Positions 1 through 6,998 of a stretch of 29,703 nt of DNA are shown here, one piece after another. The notes beneath the pieces were generated by a model. That model saw only the letters and a program-made list of their open reading frames with translations, had not been told where the DNA came from and did not search any database. The translations under genes and the position numbers were made by a program. Position 1 is the stretch's first letter. Every line of letters begins with the position of its first letter. Location: contig DXYS01000059.1 in assembly GCA_019415705.1 (NCBI GenBank), positions 1 through 29,703 on the forward strand, written 5' to 3'. This DNA comes from Bacteroidales bacterium (GTDB lineage: Bacteria > Bacteroidota > Bacteroidia > Bacteroidales > Muribaculaceae).

Positions 1-410
1 TGTGAAAGTTGAGGCTTTTACTCTTTTTTGACGACGGTTATGCAACACCCCCCGCGGTATCGCACATGCCGTCATACGACCACGGTCTCGCAGGGCGGCG
101 TACCCATAGGCACGCTTTATGTGGAGAAATGTTTTCACCTAACCTATGGTTTCGCAGACCTACGGCCTGACTCACCATAGGCTCAAATGCCAACGCTGCT
201 CTGCAGCTACGACCGCTAACGCGGACGTTTATTATACATGTCGCCACTCCATATCATAGGCTTACGGGCCCGATTACAATGTGCCCGGGGTTAACATCAA
301 AGATGGTCGGCGACAAACAGCGCCTTTAGGTGCGTATTAGCCGCGTTTAGCGGCGCCCGCAGGTTAGCATATGACTGCGCGTGGCGTAGCTACGCGCAGT
401 CATAGGTAAA
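1..410. other. Non-coding, hairpin-rich region
   Basis: No convincing gene is visible here on either strand. The DNA carries several short inverted repeats: CCTATGGT at 143-150 with ACCATAGG at 174-181, GCTGC/GCAGC at 195-207, CCGC/GCGG at 213-224, GCCGC/GCGGC at 340-354, and a 13-bp perfect stem at 370-382/392-404 whose centre is itself the palindrome GCGTAGCTACGC. The heptamer CATAGGC occurs at 105, 176 and 255, about 71 and 79 bases apart. The only open frame of note, 69 codons on the minus strand (38-247), is low-complexity and Arg/Cys-rich and I do not accept it as a gene. The region may be a degenerate dispersed repeat or a structured RNA; the sequence alone does not decide. Confidence 0.4.
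370..404. repeat. 13-bp perfect inverted repeat
   Basis: Arms at 370-382 and 392-404 (TATGACTGCGCGT and its complement) form a stable hairpin with a 9-nt loop. The centre, 384-395, is an alternative perfect palindrome. No run of T follows on either strand, so an intrinsic terminator is not supported. The core CGTAGCTACG recurs at 1847-1856, inside the IS-derived element. Confidence 0.6.
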
Positions 411-430
411 AAGGTAAGAAAAAATAGCAA

Positions 431-466
431 GCGCCCCGCAGGTCGCTTGTGTGACCTGCGGGGCGC
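431..466 (-). terminator. Rho-independent terminator of the rpsF-rpsR-rplI operon
   Basis: A perfect 14-bp GC-rich stem (431-444 paired with 453-466) has an 8-nt loop. It lies about 50 bases past the rplI stop. On the minus strand it is followed by TTGCTATTTTTTCTT, a T-rich tract, which gives the direction. Confidence 0.85.
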
Positions 467-516
467 TATTATGTTTACGCGCTTAAAGCGCCGAGAATTC
501 TTTACGTTGTCGAGAA

Positions 517-960
517 TTATTCGGCAACAACCTCAAAGGGCACCTCTGCCGATACCTCTTTGTGAAAGTTGATGGTGGCGGTATATTTGCCGACCTCTTT
601 GACAGGCTGATTGATGACAATCTGACGACGGTCAACCTTGTGGCCGAGTTTCTCAAGCTCTTCGGCAATCTGGATGCTGTTAACCGAGCCATAGATTGTG
701 CCAGTAGCACTTGTCTTGGCGCCGATAGTCAGCGATACGCCCTCGAGAGCGGCAGCTGCAGCCTCGGCATCAGCTTTGATTTTAGCGAGTTTGTGAGCGC
801 GCTGGCGCTGATTCTCGGCAAGAACCTTAAGAGCTGAGGGAGTGGCGATGACGGCTTTGCACTGGGGAATCAGATAGTTGCGGCCGTAACCGTCTTTTAC
901 TTCTACGACGTCGTCCTTGTATCCGAGGCCCTGAACGTCTTCTTTAAGTATAATCTGCAT
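517..960 (-). CDS. rplI: 50S ribosomal protein L9
   Basis: The 147-residue product matches bacterial L9 in length and layout. The N-terminal rRNA-binding domain begins MQIILKEDVQGLG and contains the signature VKDGYGRNYLIP (about residues 21-32). A charged Ala/Lys-rich connecting helix follows at about 45-75, then the C-terminal domain. L9 binds domain V of 23S rRNA at the base of the L1 stalk and limits frameshifting. The gene is the last of the rpsF-rpsR-rplI operon, 24 bases after rpsR, and is followed by a strong terminator. This gene order is standard for bacteria and nothing unusual is seen. Confidence 0.98.
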   Translation of the reverse strand: MQIILKEDVQGLGYKDDVVEVKDGYGRNYLIPQCKAVIATPSALKVLAENQRQRAHKLAKIKADAEAAAAALEGVSLTIGAKTSATGTIYGSVNSIQIAEELEKLGHKVDRRQIVINQPVKEVGKYTATINFHKEVSAEVPFEVVAE

Positions 961-984
961 AATTTGTATTCCTTAGCTTTAAAG

Positions 985-1254
985 TTATTTCATCAAGTCG
1001 GTTACATAAGGCAGCAGAGCGAGGTGACGGGCACGTTTAACAGCCTGAGCCACACGGCGCTGAAATTTGAGCGAGGTGCCGGTGATACGGCGGGGGAGAA
1101 TTTTACCCTGCTCGTTGAGGAATTTTTTGAGGAACTCCGGGTCTTTGTAATCAACATATTTAATACCGCTGCGTTTGAAACGGCAATATTTTTTCTTCTT
1201 CACATCAACCGACATGGGTGTGAGATAGCGGATTTCTGATGATGCTTGTGCCAT
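985..1254 (-). CDS. rpsR: 30S ribosomal protein S18
   Basis: The 89-residue product has the S18 core: a basic N-terminal stretch (KKKKYCRFKRSG, residues 19-30), the segment IKYVDYKDPEFLKKFLNEQGKILPRRITG, and the conserved basic helix FQRRVAQAVKRARHLALLPY near the end. S18 joins the small-subunit platform as a heterodimer with S6, whose gene lies immediately upstream with a gap of two bases, consistent with coupled and balanced synthesis. The N-terminal extension (MAQASSEIRYLTPMSVDV) is a little longer than in Proteobacteria. Confidence 0.98.
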   Translation of the reverse strand: MAQASSEIRYLTPMSVDVKKKKYCRFKRSGIKYVDYKDPEFLKKFLNEQGKILPRRITGTSLKFQRRVAQAVKRARHLALLPYVTDLMK

Positions 1255-1256
1255 GA

Positions 1257-1622
1257 TTAGTTCTCCTTTACTTCTTCTTTAGGTGCGTTGTCTTTGTTTG
1301 CCTTCAGGCTGCGACGTTTTGCAGCATATTCAGCGGCATATTTGTCGAGACGGAATGTGAGGAAACGGATTACTCGTTCGTCACGGCGATAGGCTGTTTC
1401 GAGTTTCTTGACCATAGTAGGCTCGGCGTCAAACTCAATGAGAGTATAAAAGCCGGTCGATTTTTTCTCGATGGGATAAGCGAGCTTGCGCAGGCCCCAC
1501 TCTTCGGTGTTCACAATGGTAGCTCCGTTGTCGGTGAGCACCTTGCTGAACTTTTCTACCGCTTCCTTCATCTGAGCATCAGACAAAACGGGAGTTAAAA
1601 TGAAAACGGTTTCGTAATGCAT
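1257..1622 (-). CDS. rpsF: 30S ribosomal protein S6
   Basis: Ribosomal protein S6, 121 residues from the start MHYETVFILTPVL, which matches the canonical S6 N-terminus. The frame stays open for 22 further codons upstream (to 1688), but that stretch overlaps the promoter and is AT-rich, so I reject the longer start. Conserved features include the first beta strand (YETVFILTP), KKLAYPI-like GLRKLAYPIEKKSTGFY (about residues 43-59), and the ERVIRFLTFRLDKY strand near residues 82-95. The Lys-rich tail is typical. S6 pairs with S18 on the 30S platform. It is the first gene of the operon, driven by a Bacteroidetes-type promoter at 1676-1707. Confidence 0.97.
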   Translation of the reverse strand: MHYETVFILTPVLSDAQMKEAVEKFSKVLTDNGATIVNTEEWGLRKLAYPIEKKSTGFYTLIEFDAEPTMVKKLETAYRRDERVIRFLTFRLDKYAAEYAAKRRSLKANKDNAPKEEVKEN

Positions 1623-1675
1623 TGTTAATTTATTAATTAATAATTTGTTATGGGTATGTTGATAAAAATCGACCG

Positions 1676-1707
1676 CAAATTTAAGCATTTTCGCTCAAAT
1701 ATGCAAG
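1676..1707 (-). promoter_or_regulatory. Bacteroidetes-type promoter of rpsF operon
   Basis: On the minus strand CTTG (1704-1707) is followed by exactly 20 bases and then TAAATTTG (1676-1683), a full match to the -7 consensus TAnnTTTG. It would give a leader of about 50 bases before the rpsF start at 1622. Confidence 0.75.
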
Positions 1708-1767
1708 TATCAGCACAAAACATTGCGCATATTTACATCGAGAGGCCTCCGACGGGGACCTCTCTTA

Positions 1768-1800
1768 GACCCCGCTCCCCAATATTGGTTAACGCCGGGG
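1768..1800 (+). repeat. Left terminal inverted repeat of the IS relic
   Basis: This arm pairs with 2234-2266 at 30 of 33 bases. Mismatches fall at the CT/TA pair after GACCCCG and at one base before GTTAAC. The TTA flank at 1765-1767 is the candidate target duplication. Confidence 0.75.
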
Positions 1801-1895
1801 TCGCATATCTCTGAGTGATTTTTGTCTTGTGACGATGGAGCGTAGCCGTAGCTACGTGACTAAGGAACAAGGCAAAAAGCGCCGGAGAGATGCGA
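1801..1895. repeat. Imperfect long hairpin inside the IS relic
   Basis: The sequence just inside the left end folds back on itself. TCGCAT..CTCT at 1801-1812 pairs with the complement of 1886-1895, TTTTTG.CTTGT pairs with the block near 1866-1878, and CGTAGC (1841-1846) pairs with GCTACG (1851-1856) at the tip. The 10-base block between the last two does not pair. It may be the subterminal structure of the element or a terminator-like end. Confidence 0.4.
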
Positions 1896-1902
1896 TACTC
1901 AG

Positions 1903-2120
1903 GTTATCACCGACAGATGCCGTCATCGATAGCCAAAGCGTACGTACGGGACCGACCCAATCGGTAAAGGGAATTGACGGAGGTAAGAAAATCAAGGGTA
2001 TAAAAAGACATTTGGCCGTAGATTCACGGCGGATTCCCGCTGACTATAGTTACATCACGTGCAAATGTCCACCATAGCAAGGACGCGATGGGATTGGTGA
2101 TTGATATGGTATGCCGTGGC
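1903..2120 (+). pseudogene. IS5-family transposase fragment, frameshifted
   Basis: One frame reads SPTDAVIDSQSVRTG...VKGIDGGKKIKGIKRHLAVDSR up to about 2029. This is the central block of IS5-family DDE transposases, where IDSQSV carries the first catalytic Asp and GGKKIKGxKRH is highly conserved. The homology then continues in another frame from 2031 as GFPLTIVTSRANVHHSKDAMGLVIDM. Removing one G from CGGCGG at 2027-2032 would join the two frames, so a single-base insertion broke the gene. The N-terminal third and the C-terminal part with the second Asp and the Glu are missing or unrecognisable. It cannot make an active transposase. The open frame begins earlier at a GTG at 1829, but residues before SPTD come from the hairpin, not from transposase. 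Confidence 0.8.
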
Positions 2121-2233
2121 ATAAATTACCATCGCCTCGGCCAATCGCCATGCATCTGCGTCCGCTTGTTTCGGTCACAATGCAACCGCATTGCTCCCTC
2201 ACTGCACGAACACATCTGCACAACGCTTGACCG

Positions 2234-2266
2234 CCCCGGCGTTAACAAATATTGGGGTACGGGGTC
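2234..2266 (-). repeat. Right terminal inverted repeat of the IS relic
   Basis: Inverted partner of 1768-1800. The adjacent TTA at 2267-2269 matches the left flank. The arm ends four bases before the stop codon of the possible small ORF at 2271-2453. Confidence 0.75.
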
Positions 2267-2270
2267 TTAA

Positions 2271-2453
2271 TCAGTTGAGAATAATAGCCGGAGCTGATGC
2301 CGAATGTGACGACAGAGCCGTCGGTTGATATGCACGGGCGAACTGCCTGATAAATTCGATAGTGCGACGGCACGGGAGCGCAACCGAAGACATCTGATTC
2401 TTATGGGCAGACCCGGCTGCCCGGCAAGGAGTAGAGTTTTTCTTCATAGGCAT
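2271..2453 (-). CDS. Possible small hypothetical protein
   Basis: A 60-codon minus-strand frame ends in RRTIEFIRQFARAYQ...APAIILN. The C-terminal pattern, TxxFIRQFARxY about 20 residues before a terminal LN, resembles small conserved hypothetical peptides I recall from Bacteroidales, but I cannot confirm this without a search. The N-terminus (MPMKKNSTPCRAAGSAHKNQ) is low in complexity, and the true start could be the internal Met at residue 21. It is free-standing, with the IS relic's right end touching its stop. I see no clear TAnnTTTG promoter upstream on this strand. It may be a real small protein or chance. Confidence 0.35.
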   Translation of the reverse strand: MPMKKNSTPCRAAGSAHKNQMSSVALPCRRTIEFIRQFARAYQPTALSSHSASAPAIILN

Positions 2454-2619
2454 TTAAATTTATGTCTCAACACGAACTATTCGCATCTGTTCAAATAACG
2501 ACACAGGCTGGCTCTTTATTGCATATCATTAAAATTTGATTGTTCGACCAGTCAAGCACAAACTGCCATTTAATTTATTGTGCAAAAAGAGTTAAATAAA
2601 CATTTTTAATACAGAAATG
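2454..2619. other. AT-rich intergenic DNA, no gene seen
   Basis: This stretch between the possible small ORF and the sigma factor promoter is rich in A and T and has stops in all frames. I see no RNA gene, terminator or strong repeat in it. Confidence 0.6.
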
Positions 2620-2651
2620 CTTGCGGGGACAAAATATTATAAATAAATTTG
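2620..2651 (+). promoter_or_regulatory. Bacteroidetes-type promoter of sigma factor gene
   Basis: CTTG (2620-2623), 20 bases, then TAAATTTG (2644-2651). This is a full -7 match and would give a leader of roughly 95 bases before the start at 2753. Confidence 0.7.
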
Positions 2652-2752
2652 TCGACATCATAACTGAAACCAACCATTCTTATTAACCGCTAAAACCTTT
2701 AATTGCCTATAGAACGACCTCTACTCAAACTAATCATTGAGGAAAATAGACA

Positions 2753-3343
2753 ATGCAATCATTCGATAAGATGACCGACGACCAGTTGGTCGTTTCTTAT
2801 GCAAAAGGCACAAATGAGGCTTTCGACGTGCTGCTGCAACGCCACCAGACCCGTGTTTATAACTACATACTGCAGATGGTCAAAGACCGTACGCTTTCTG
2901 ACGATATCTTTCAGGAGACATTCGTCAAGGCTATTTCGACCATACGTCAGGGGCGCTACACCGAGAGCGGCAAGTTCCCCGCGTGGATCAATCGCATCGC
3001 CCGTAACCTTGTAATAGACTACTTCCGTCAGGAGAAATCCGAGGGATCGGTTTCGTCAGACAATGACGATTTTGATGTGCTTAACCGCAAAGAGCTCGCC
3101 GAAGACACGGTCGAAGACCTGCTGATTGACTCACAGATCAAGGCCGACGTGCGACGCCTCATACGCCACCTCCCTCCGAGCCAGCGTCAAGTACTCGTGA
3201 TGCGCTATTACCGCAACATGAGTTTCAAAGAAATCGCCGAGTCAACGGGCGTCAGCATCAATACAGCTCTCGGACGCATGCGTTACGCCATACTCAACCT
3301 GCGCCGCATAGCACGCGATAACCGCATCGAGCTCACCCGCTGA
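2753..3343 (+). CDS. ECF RNA polymerase sigma factor (sigma-70 family)
   Basis: This 196-residue protein has the two-domain plan of ECF sigma factors. Region 2 (about residues 8-95) includes LSDDIFQETFVKAISTI and FPAWINRIARNLVIDYFRQ, the parts that bind core polymerase and the -10 element. An acidic linker (about 100-125) follows. Region 4 (about 130-190) has LPPSQRQVLVMRYYRNMSFKEIAESTGVSINTALGRMRYAI, a helix-turn-helix that reads the -35 element. No anti-sigma gene lies next to it: the next gene is a transporter with its own promoter, after a terminator. Its regulon cannot be read from sequence. The start ATG follows an A-rich leader with GAGGAAAA nearby. Confidence 0.93.
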   Translation: MQSFDKMTDDQLVVSYAKGTNEAFDVLLQRHQTRVYNYILQMVKDRTLSDDIFQETFVKAISTIRQGRYTESGKFPAWINRIARNLVIDYFRQEKSEGSVSSDNDDFDVLNRKELAEDTVEDLLIDSQIKADVRRLIRHLPPSQRQVLVMRYYRNMSFKEIAESTGVSINTALGRMRYAILNLRRIARDNRIELTR

Positions 3344-3368
3344 CATTTACGCACCGACCAACAACATA

Positions 3369-3401
3369 ACGCGCTATCATCTATGACAGACGATAGCGCG
3401 T
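3369..3401 (+). terminator. Likely terminator after the sigma factor gene
   Basis: A perfect 10-bp stem ACGCGCTATC/GATAGCGCGT (3369-3378 and 3392-3401) with a 13-nt loop, followed by ATATATTTCTC. It lies 25 bases after the stop. The T tract is interrupted, so efficiency is uncertain. Confidence 0.65.
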
Positions 3402-3436
3402 ATATATTTCTCGACAGCATCAACTTGCGACACCGG

Positions 3437-3468
3437 CTTGTCTATTTGAACATTTAGACGTATCTTTG
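3437..3468 (+). promoter_or_regulatory. Bacteroidetes-type promoter of the symporter-lgt operon
   Basis: CTTG (3437-3440), exactly 20 bases, then TATCTTTG (3461-3468), matching TAnnTTTG. The symporter start is about 65 bases downstream. Confidence 0.75.
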
Positions 3469-3533
3469 CAACTGACTTGCGCAGCCTGCATCCGGCCGGC
3501 GAGTCCGCATAGTAATCCCAAGCAATATCACTA

Positions 3534-4940
3534 ATGCTCGCTTCAATCAGTCAGACCATCACCGACGTGGCCGAAGTCGTCTGCGGCTACCCCTTGTTTT
3601 TTCTGCTTATCGGCGGAGGCCTCTATCTGTTCCTATCGTCAGGCATGGTGTCGCTCAGGCGACTCCCCGACGCCTTGGCCGAGCTGCGCAAGAAAGGAGC
3701 TAAAGGTGACGGACAGATATCGTCGGCTCAGGCGCTTGCGTCAGTAATCGCCGCCACTGTCGGTCTGGGCAATATCGCCGGTGTGGCCATAGCTCTCGTC
3801 ATGGGAGGCCCCGGAGCAATATTCTGGATGTGGGTCAGCGCTATCGTCGGCATGGCAACCAAATATCACGAAGGCGTGCTTGCAATCATGTATAAAGGCA
3901 AGGATGACGCCGGCCGTCCGCAGGGAGGCCCGATGCACATAATCGAGCAGGGACTCGGCCATAAATGGCGCCCGCTCGCGGTGTTTTTTGCCGTTGCCGG
4001 CATGTTCGGCACAATGTGTATCATGAACTCCAATCAGCTGACCGAAGCCTTCATGACCACATTCTCGACACCGGAGAGCATAGCGTCAAGCGGTTTTCTG
4101 AGCGCTACAGGCTCTGTACTTTCACTTAGCAATACGCAAGCCTACAAGCTGCTCTTCGGCTGTGCGATTGCCATCATAGTCGCTGTTGTCATACTCGGCG
4201 GCATCCACCGCATCGCCAATGTCGCCTCGGTGATGGTGCCCTTTATGGTAGGCGTTTACTTCCTGATGGTGCTCTATATCATTATCACCAACATTGCAGA
4301 CGTGCCCGAGGTCTTCCGCCGCATATTTGCCGAGGCGTTCAATTTACGTGCCGGATTCGGCGCATTTGCCGGAATAGCCATCATCGGCGCGCGACGTGCA
4401 GCGTTGGTCAATGACGCCGGCATAGGCACAGCCTCAATCATGCACGGCGCGTCAAAGAACGACAAACCCGTGCGCGAAGGCCTCATCGCCATGCTCGGAC
4501 CGAGCATCGACTCGGGGCTTGTGTGCACGCTGACGGCCATAGCCATACTGCTCTGCGGCGACATCAACGTCGAGGGCGTCAAGGGACTCGAGGTGGCCAT
4601 GGGCGCTTTCAGCTCGGCGATACCCGGCGGCGAATACATGCTGATGTTCATAGTGGCGTGCTTCGCGCTGTCGTCGATGTTCAGCTATTCGTTTTACGGC
4701 ACGAGTTGTGCCACATATCTATTCGGCGCAAAGCGCGGCCGTTATTACGCATGGTTTTTCATTGCTACACTCGTAATATTTGCGGTCGTACCGTTGGAGG
4801 CTGCCGTAGGCCTGTGCGACTTTTTTTATGCTCTCATGGCTCTGCCGACCATGATAGCAATACTCGCGCTCAGCCCGCGTGTGCGCCGCGCAACCAAAGA
4901 GTTCTTCAACAAAAAATCCCAACCAACCAAAATAAACTGA
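3534..4940 (+). CDS. Alanine/glycine:cation symporter (AGCS family)
   Basis: A 468-residue polytopic inner-membrane protein with about 10-11 hydrophobic segments. The family signature VGLGNIAGVAIALVMGGPGAIFWMW is at about residues 76-100. A second AGCS block, GARRAALVNDAGIGTASIMHGAS, is at about 286-308; most relatives have NEAG(L/M)GS there, so the Asp and Thr are mild departures. AGCS proteins import alanine or glycine with sodium or proton. The length is typical. It begins a two-gene unit: its TGA is one base before the lgt ATG, suggesting co-translation. Substrate and coupling ion cannot be told from sequence. Confidence 0.92.
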   Translation: MLASISQTITDVAEVVCGYPLFFLLIGGGLYLFLSSGMVSLRRLPDALAELRKKGAKGDGQISSAQALASVIAATVGLGNIAGVAIALVMGGPGAIFWMWVSAIVGMATKYHEGVLAIMYKGKDDAGRPQGGPMHIIEQGLGHKWRPLAVFFAVAGMFGTMCIMNSNQLTEAFMTTFSTPESIASSGFLSATGSVLSLSNTQAYKLLFGCAIAIIVAVVILGGIHRIANVASVMVPFMVGVYFLMVLYIIITNIADVPEVFRRIFAEAFNLRAGFGAFAGIAIIGARRAALVNDAGIGTASIMHGASKNDKPVREGLIAMLGPSIDSGLVCTLTAIAILLCGDINVEGVKGLEVAMGAFSSAIPGGEYMLMFIVACFALSSMFSYSFYGTSCATYLFGAKRGRYYAWFFIATLVIFAVVPLEAAVGLCDFFYALMALPTMIAILALSPRVRRATKEFFNKKSQPTKIN

Positions 4941-4941
4941 T

Positions 4942-5796
4942 ATGCCACTGTCATATATCGTCTGGAATGCAGACCCCGTCCTGATTGACTCGTTCGTTAC
5001 CGTACGCTGGTACGGACTGATGTTTGCCATCGGATTCTGGATAGGCTTTAACATCGTAGCACGTATGTTTCGCCATGAGGGAGCTCCCGAGCGCTGGATG
5101 GGTATTCTTCTCATCTGGGTGGCAGTCGGCACGGTCGTAGGCGCTCGCCTCGGCCATGTATTCTTTTATGCATGGGACTATTACTCGCAGCATCCGTGGA
5201 AGATACTCGCCACATGGGAGGGCGGTCTCGCCAGCCACGGCGGTGCCATAGGCGTCATCACGGCCGTGATACTGTTCTCGATATTCACCACACGCCGCAG
5301 TCCGCTCTGGACGTTCGATCGCCTTGTGCCGGCCATCGCTCTTGTCGGTGCGTTGATACGCTTCGGCAACCTGATGAACTCAGAGATTTTCGGCCATGCC
5401 ACTACCCTGCCTTGGGGTTTCATGTTTGTCCGCTCGGCCGAGTGGCACAACAACTATTACGGTGTAGCATGTCATCCGACGCAGATTTACGAGTCGCTAT
5501 GCTATCTGGCCCTCTTCGGACTGCTGATGTGGATGTACTGGCGCAAAAATTGCGAGAAACGTCCCGGTCTGATTTTCGGAACATTCCTTGTCGGCACATT
5601 TTTGCCGCGCTTTTTCATCGAGTTTATCAAAAACGATCAGGAGGCATTCGAGGCCGACATGGTGCTTAACATGGGCCAGTGGCTCAGCATCCCCTTCGTA
5701 CTGCTCGGCTTGTTCTTTATTATACGCGCGTATATGCGCCCGACCGTAGCGCTGAAATTCCCCGACCGTTACGCCGACGCCGACAGCAAGAAATAA
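4942..5796 (+). CDS. lgt: Prolipoprotein diacylglyceryl transferase
   Basis: A 284-residue membrane enzyme that moves a diacylglyceryl group from phosphatidylglycerol onto the lipobox cysteine of prolipoproteins, the first step of lipoprotein maturation. Visible Lgt hallmarks are VRWYGLMFAIGF (21-32), GGLASHGGAIG with His99 (94-104), the signature LIRFGNLMNSEIFG (138-151) with Arg140, Asn143 and Glu148, HPTQIYE (178-184), and a C-terminal RFFIEFIK then LNMGQWLSIP. Seven membrane segments are expected. It is coupled to the symporter gene upstream. It converges on the acyltransferase gene with only four bases between stops and no terminator visible there. Confidence 0.96.
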   Translation: MPLSYIVWNADPVLIDSFVTVRWYGLMFAIGFWIGFNIVARMFRHEGAPERWMGILLIWVAVGTVVGARLGHVFFYAWDYYSQHPWKILATWEGGLASHGGAIGVITAVILFSIFTTRRSPLWTFDRLVPAIALVGALIRFGNLMNSEIFGHATTLPWGFMFVRSAEWHNNYYGVACHPTQIYESLCYLALFGLLMWMYWRKNCEKRPGLIFGTFLVGTFLPRFFIEFIKNDQEAFEADMVLNMGQWLSIPFVLLGLFFIIRAYMRPTVALKFPDRYADADSKK

Positions 5797-5800
5797 GTTC

Positions 5801-6892
5801 TTATAGTTTAAGCCTGCGGCGCAGATAGGCTACAAACGGCCCGTCGATATAGCGGTAAACCAACAGAGCTGCGACCAAGGTCAGAGCAAAAATGACCCAG
5901 AAGCGCGGCCACTGGGCTTCGAGCAGGCCATTTTCATTAAATAAATTTTCGACCGAACGATATGTCAGCATGTGGGTCAGATAGTAGCAGAAACTTGCGT
6001 TGCCGAAATAGACCATCGGACGCCATGAAAGCACACGCGACATCAGGCCGCCGCGGCCATCAGTCAAGGCAAAGACCATCACAGTCAATATCATAGGAAT
6101 CCACCATATCACCGACGTGCAGTATTTAGAGCCCCATCGGCCGGCAAGAAATACACCGCCGCAGTATGCGGACACGACGGCAAATTCGACAGCCGTCTTG
6201 ACAATGACACCGCGTGAGAGGAAGCGCTCGACGACACTGCTACCCTTAATATAACGATATAGCTGCCAGAGCATTATGCCGAGTATAAAGTCTATGATAC
6301 GCACCGGAGGCAGTATGCGTGCGAAATAAAGATTGAGATTGTCACCTAATTTAATACTCGGCAACCACCAAATATAGAGCGTAAACGCTGCCCAGAAAAC
6401 AAAGAAGCCTGAGACAAAACGTCGCGGCGAGCGCTCATAAAGTCTTATGATAAAGGGGAAGAGCGCATAGAGAAAAAAGAAAACGCCGATACACCACGAC
6501 GGAGTGTTGCAACCATAATAATATGTGTGGTCAGGCACCCAAGACTGTACGCAGAAAAGGTTTGTCAATACAGGACCCGTTTCTATTTCCTCGTCCTGCA
6601 TAAATAAAAGATGAGCGAGCACCCAGAATGCGAGACAAAGCAAATGCAGGGGATAGATACGCATGATGCGGCGCATCATAAAATCGCCGTAGCCAATGCT
6701 GCGTTTCTCGACCATCTTCTCGTAGCCGGCGCACATGACAAAGCCACTGAGCACGATAAAATATTCGACTGCCGAAGTGCCGCCGGGATAGAATACACGA
6801 TATGACTCATCCGGCGAAATGAATATCGAATAATGGCTTAGAAAAACAAATATCGCGAAAACACCTCTTAAAGATTGCAGGGAATTAATCAT
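5801..6892 (-). CDS. Membrane acyltransferase family 3
   Basis: From the start MINSLQSLRGVFAIFVFLSHYS the protein is 363 residues. That opening, an LxSLRG motif followed by a helix ending in SHYS, is the typical N-terminus of acyltransferase_3 proteins (OafA/WecH/NodX type), with the conserved His in helix 1. Further marks are EYFIVLSGFVM (about 33-43), FMMRRIMRIYPLHLL (about 56-70), and about ten hydrophobic segments. Such enzymes acetylate or succinylate sugars on cell-surface glycans. The frame is open for 89 codons further upstream, but that part overlaps the neighbour's coding region and terminator, so I reject it. The acceptor sugar is unknown. Confidence 0.88.
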   Translation of the reverse strand: MINSLQSLRGVFAIFVFLSHYSIFISPDESYRVFYPGGTSAVEYFIVLSGFVMCAGYEKMVEKRSIGYGDFMMRRIMRIYPLHLLCLAFWVLAHLLFMQDEEIETGPVLTNLFCVQSWVPDHTYYYGCNTPSWCIGVFFFLYALFPFIIRLYERSPRRFVSGFFVFWAAFTLYIWWLPSIKLGDNLNLYFARILPPVRIIDFILGIMLWQLYRYIKGSSVVERFLSRGVIVKTAVEFAVVSAYCGGVFLAGRWGSKYCTSVIWWIPMILTVMVFALTDGRGGLMSRVLSWRPMVYFGNASFCYYLTHMLTYRSVENLFNENGLLEAQWPRFWVIFALTLVAALLVYRYIDGPFVAYLRRRLKL

Positions 6893-6916
6893 GCAGTTGT
6901 TGATTGGTCTATGCCG

Positions 6917-6924
6917 CAAAGTTA
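6917..6924 (-). promoter_or_regulatory. Candidate -7 element of acyltransferase gene
   Basis: TAACTTTG on the minus strand matches TAnnTTTG, 24 bases before the chosen start. No clear TTTG is found 19-21 bases further upstream, so support is partial. Confidence 0.45.
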
Positions 6925-6945
6925 CCGTTTTGGCCGCAAAAAGTG

Positions 6946-6978
6946 ACGGCCTCAGGCAATTATTTTGCCCGAGGCCGT
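6946..6978 (-). terminator. Terminator of the Rossmann-like gene
   Basis: A 14-bp stem with one mismatch (6946-6959 with 6965-6978) and a 5-nt loop. On the minus strand it is followed by CACTTTTTGC, a T run. It lies 20 bases after the stop at 6999 and separates the gene from the acyltransferase. Confidence 0.8.
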
Positions 6979-6998
6979 AAGTTGATATTTTCGTAAAC

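Larger units (their letters stand above)
1768..2266. mobile_element. Decayed IS5-type element with 33-nt inverted ends
   Basis: Two 33-nt arms, 1768-1800 and 2234-2266, are inverted copies matching at 30 of 33 positions (outer end GACCCCG, inner end GTTAACGCCGGGG). They enclose a truncated, frameshifted IS5-like transposase remnant. The trinucleotide TTA lies directly outside both arms (1765-1767 and 2267-2269), which fits the TNA target duplication made by several IS5 subgroups. At 499 bp it is about half the size of a complete IS5-family element, so it is an internally deleted, MITE-like relic. It sits between the rpsF promoter and a possible small gene and disrupts neither. The arms are long for this family, so they may instead be ends of a chimeric element. 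Confidence 0.7.

Noticed and set aside
38..247. 69-codon minus-strand open frame
   Set aside because: Composition is Arg/Cys/Trp-rich with no recognisable domain, it overlaps several hairpins, and it has no promoter or partner gene. It looks like a chance frame in repeat DNA.
1623..1675. S6:S18-binding rpsF leader RNA motif
   Set aside because: The leader contains only an AT palindrome (1631-1642); I do not see the hairpin with a bulged CCG that defines the motif.
1623..1688. Upstream extension of rpsF by 22 codons
   Set aside because: It overlaps the TAAATTTG promoter and AT-rich leader, and S6 proteins begin at MHYETVFIL.
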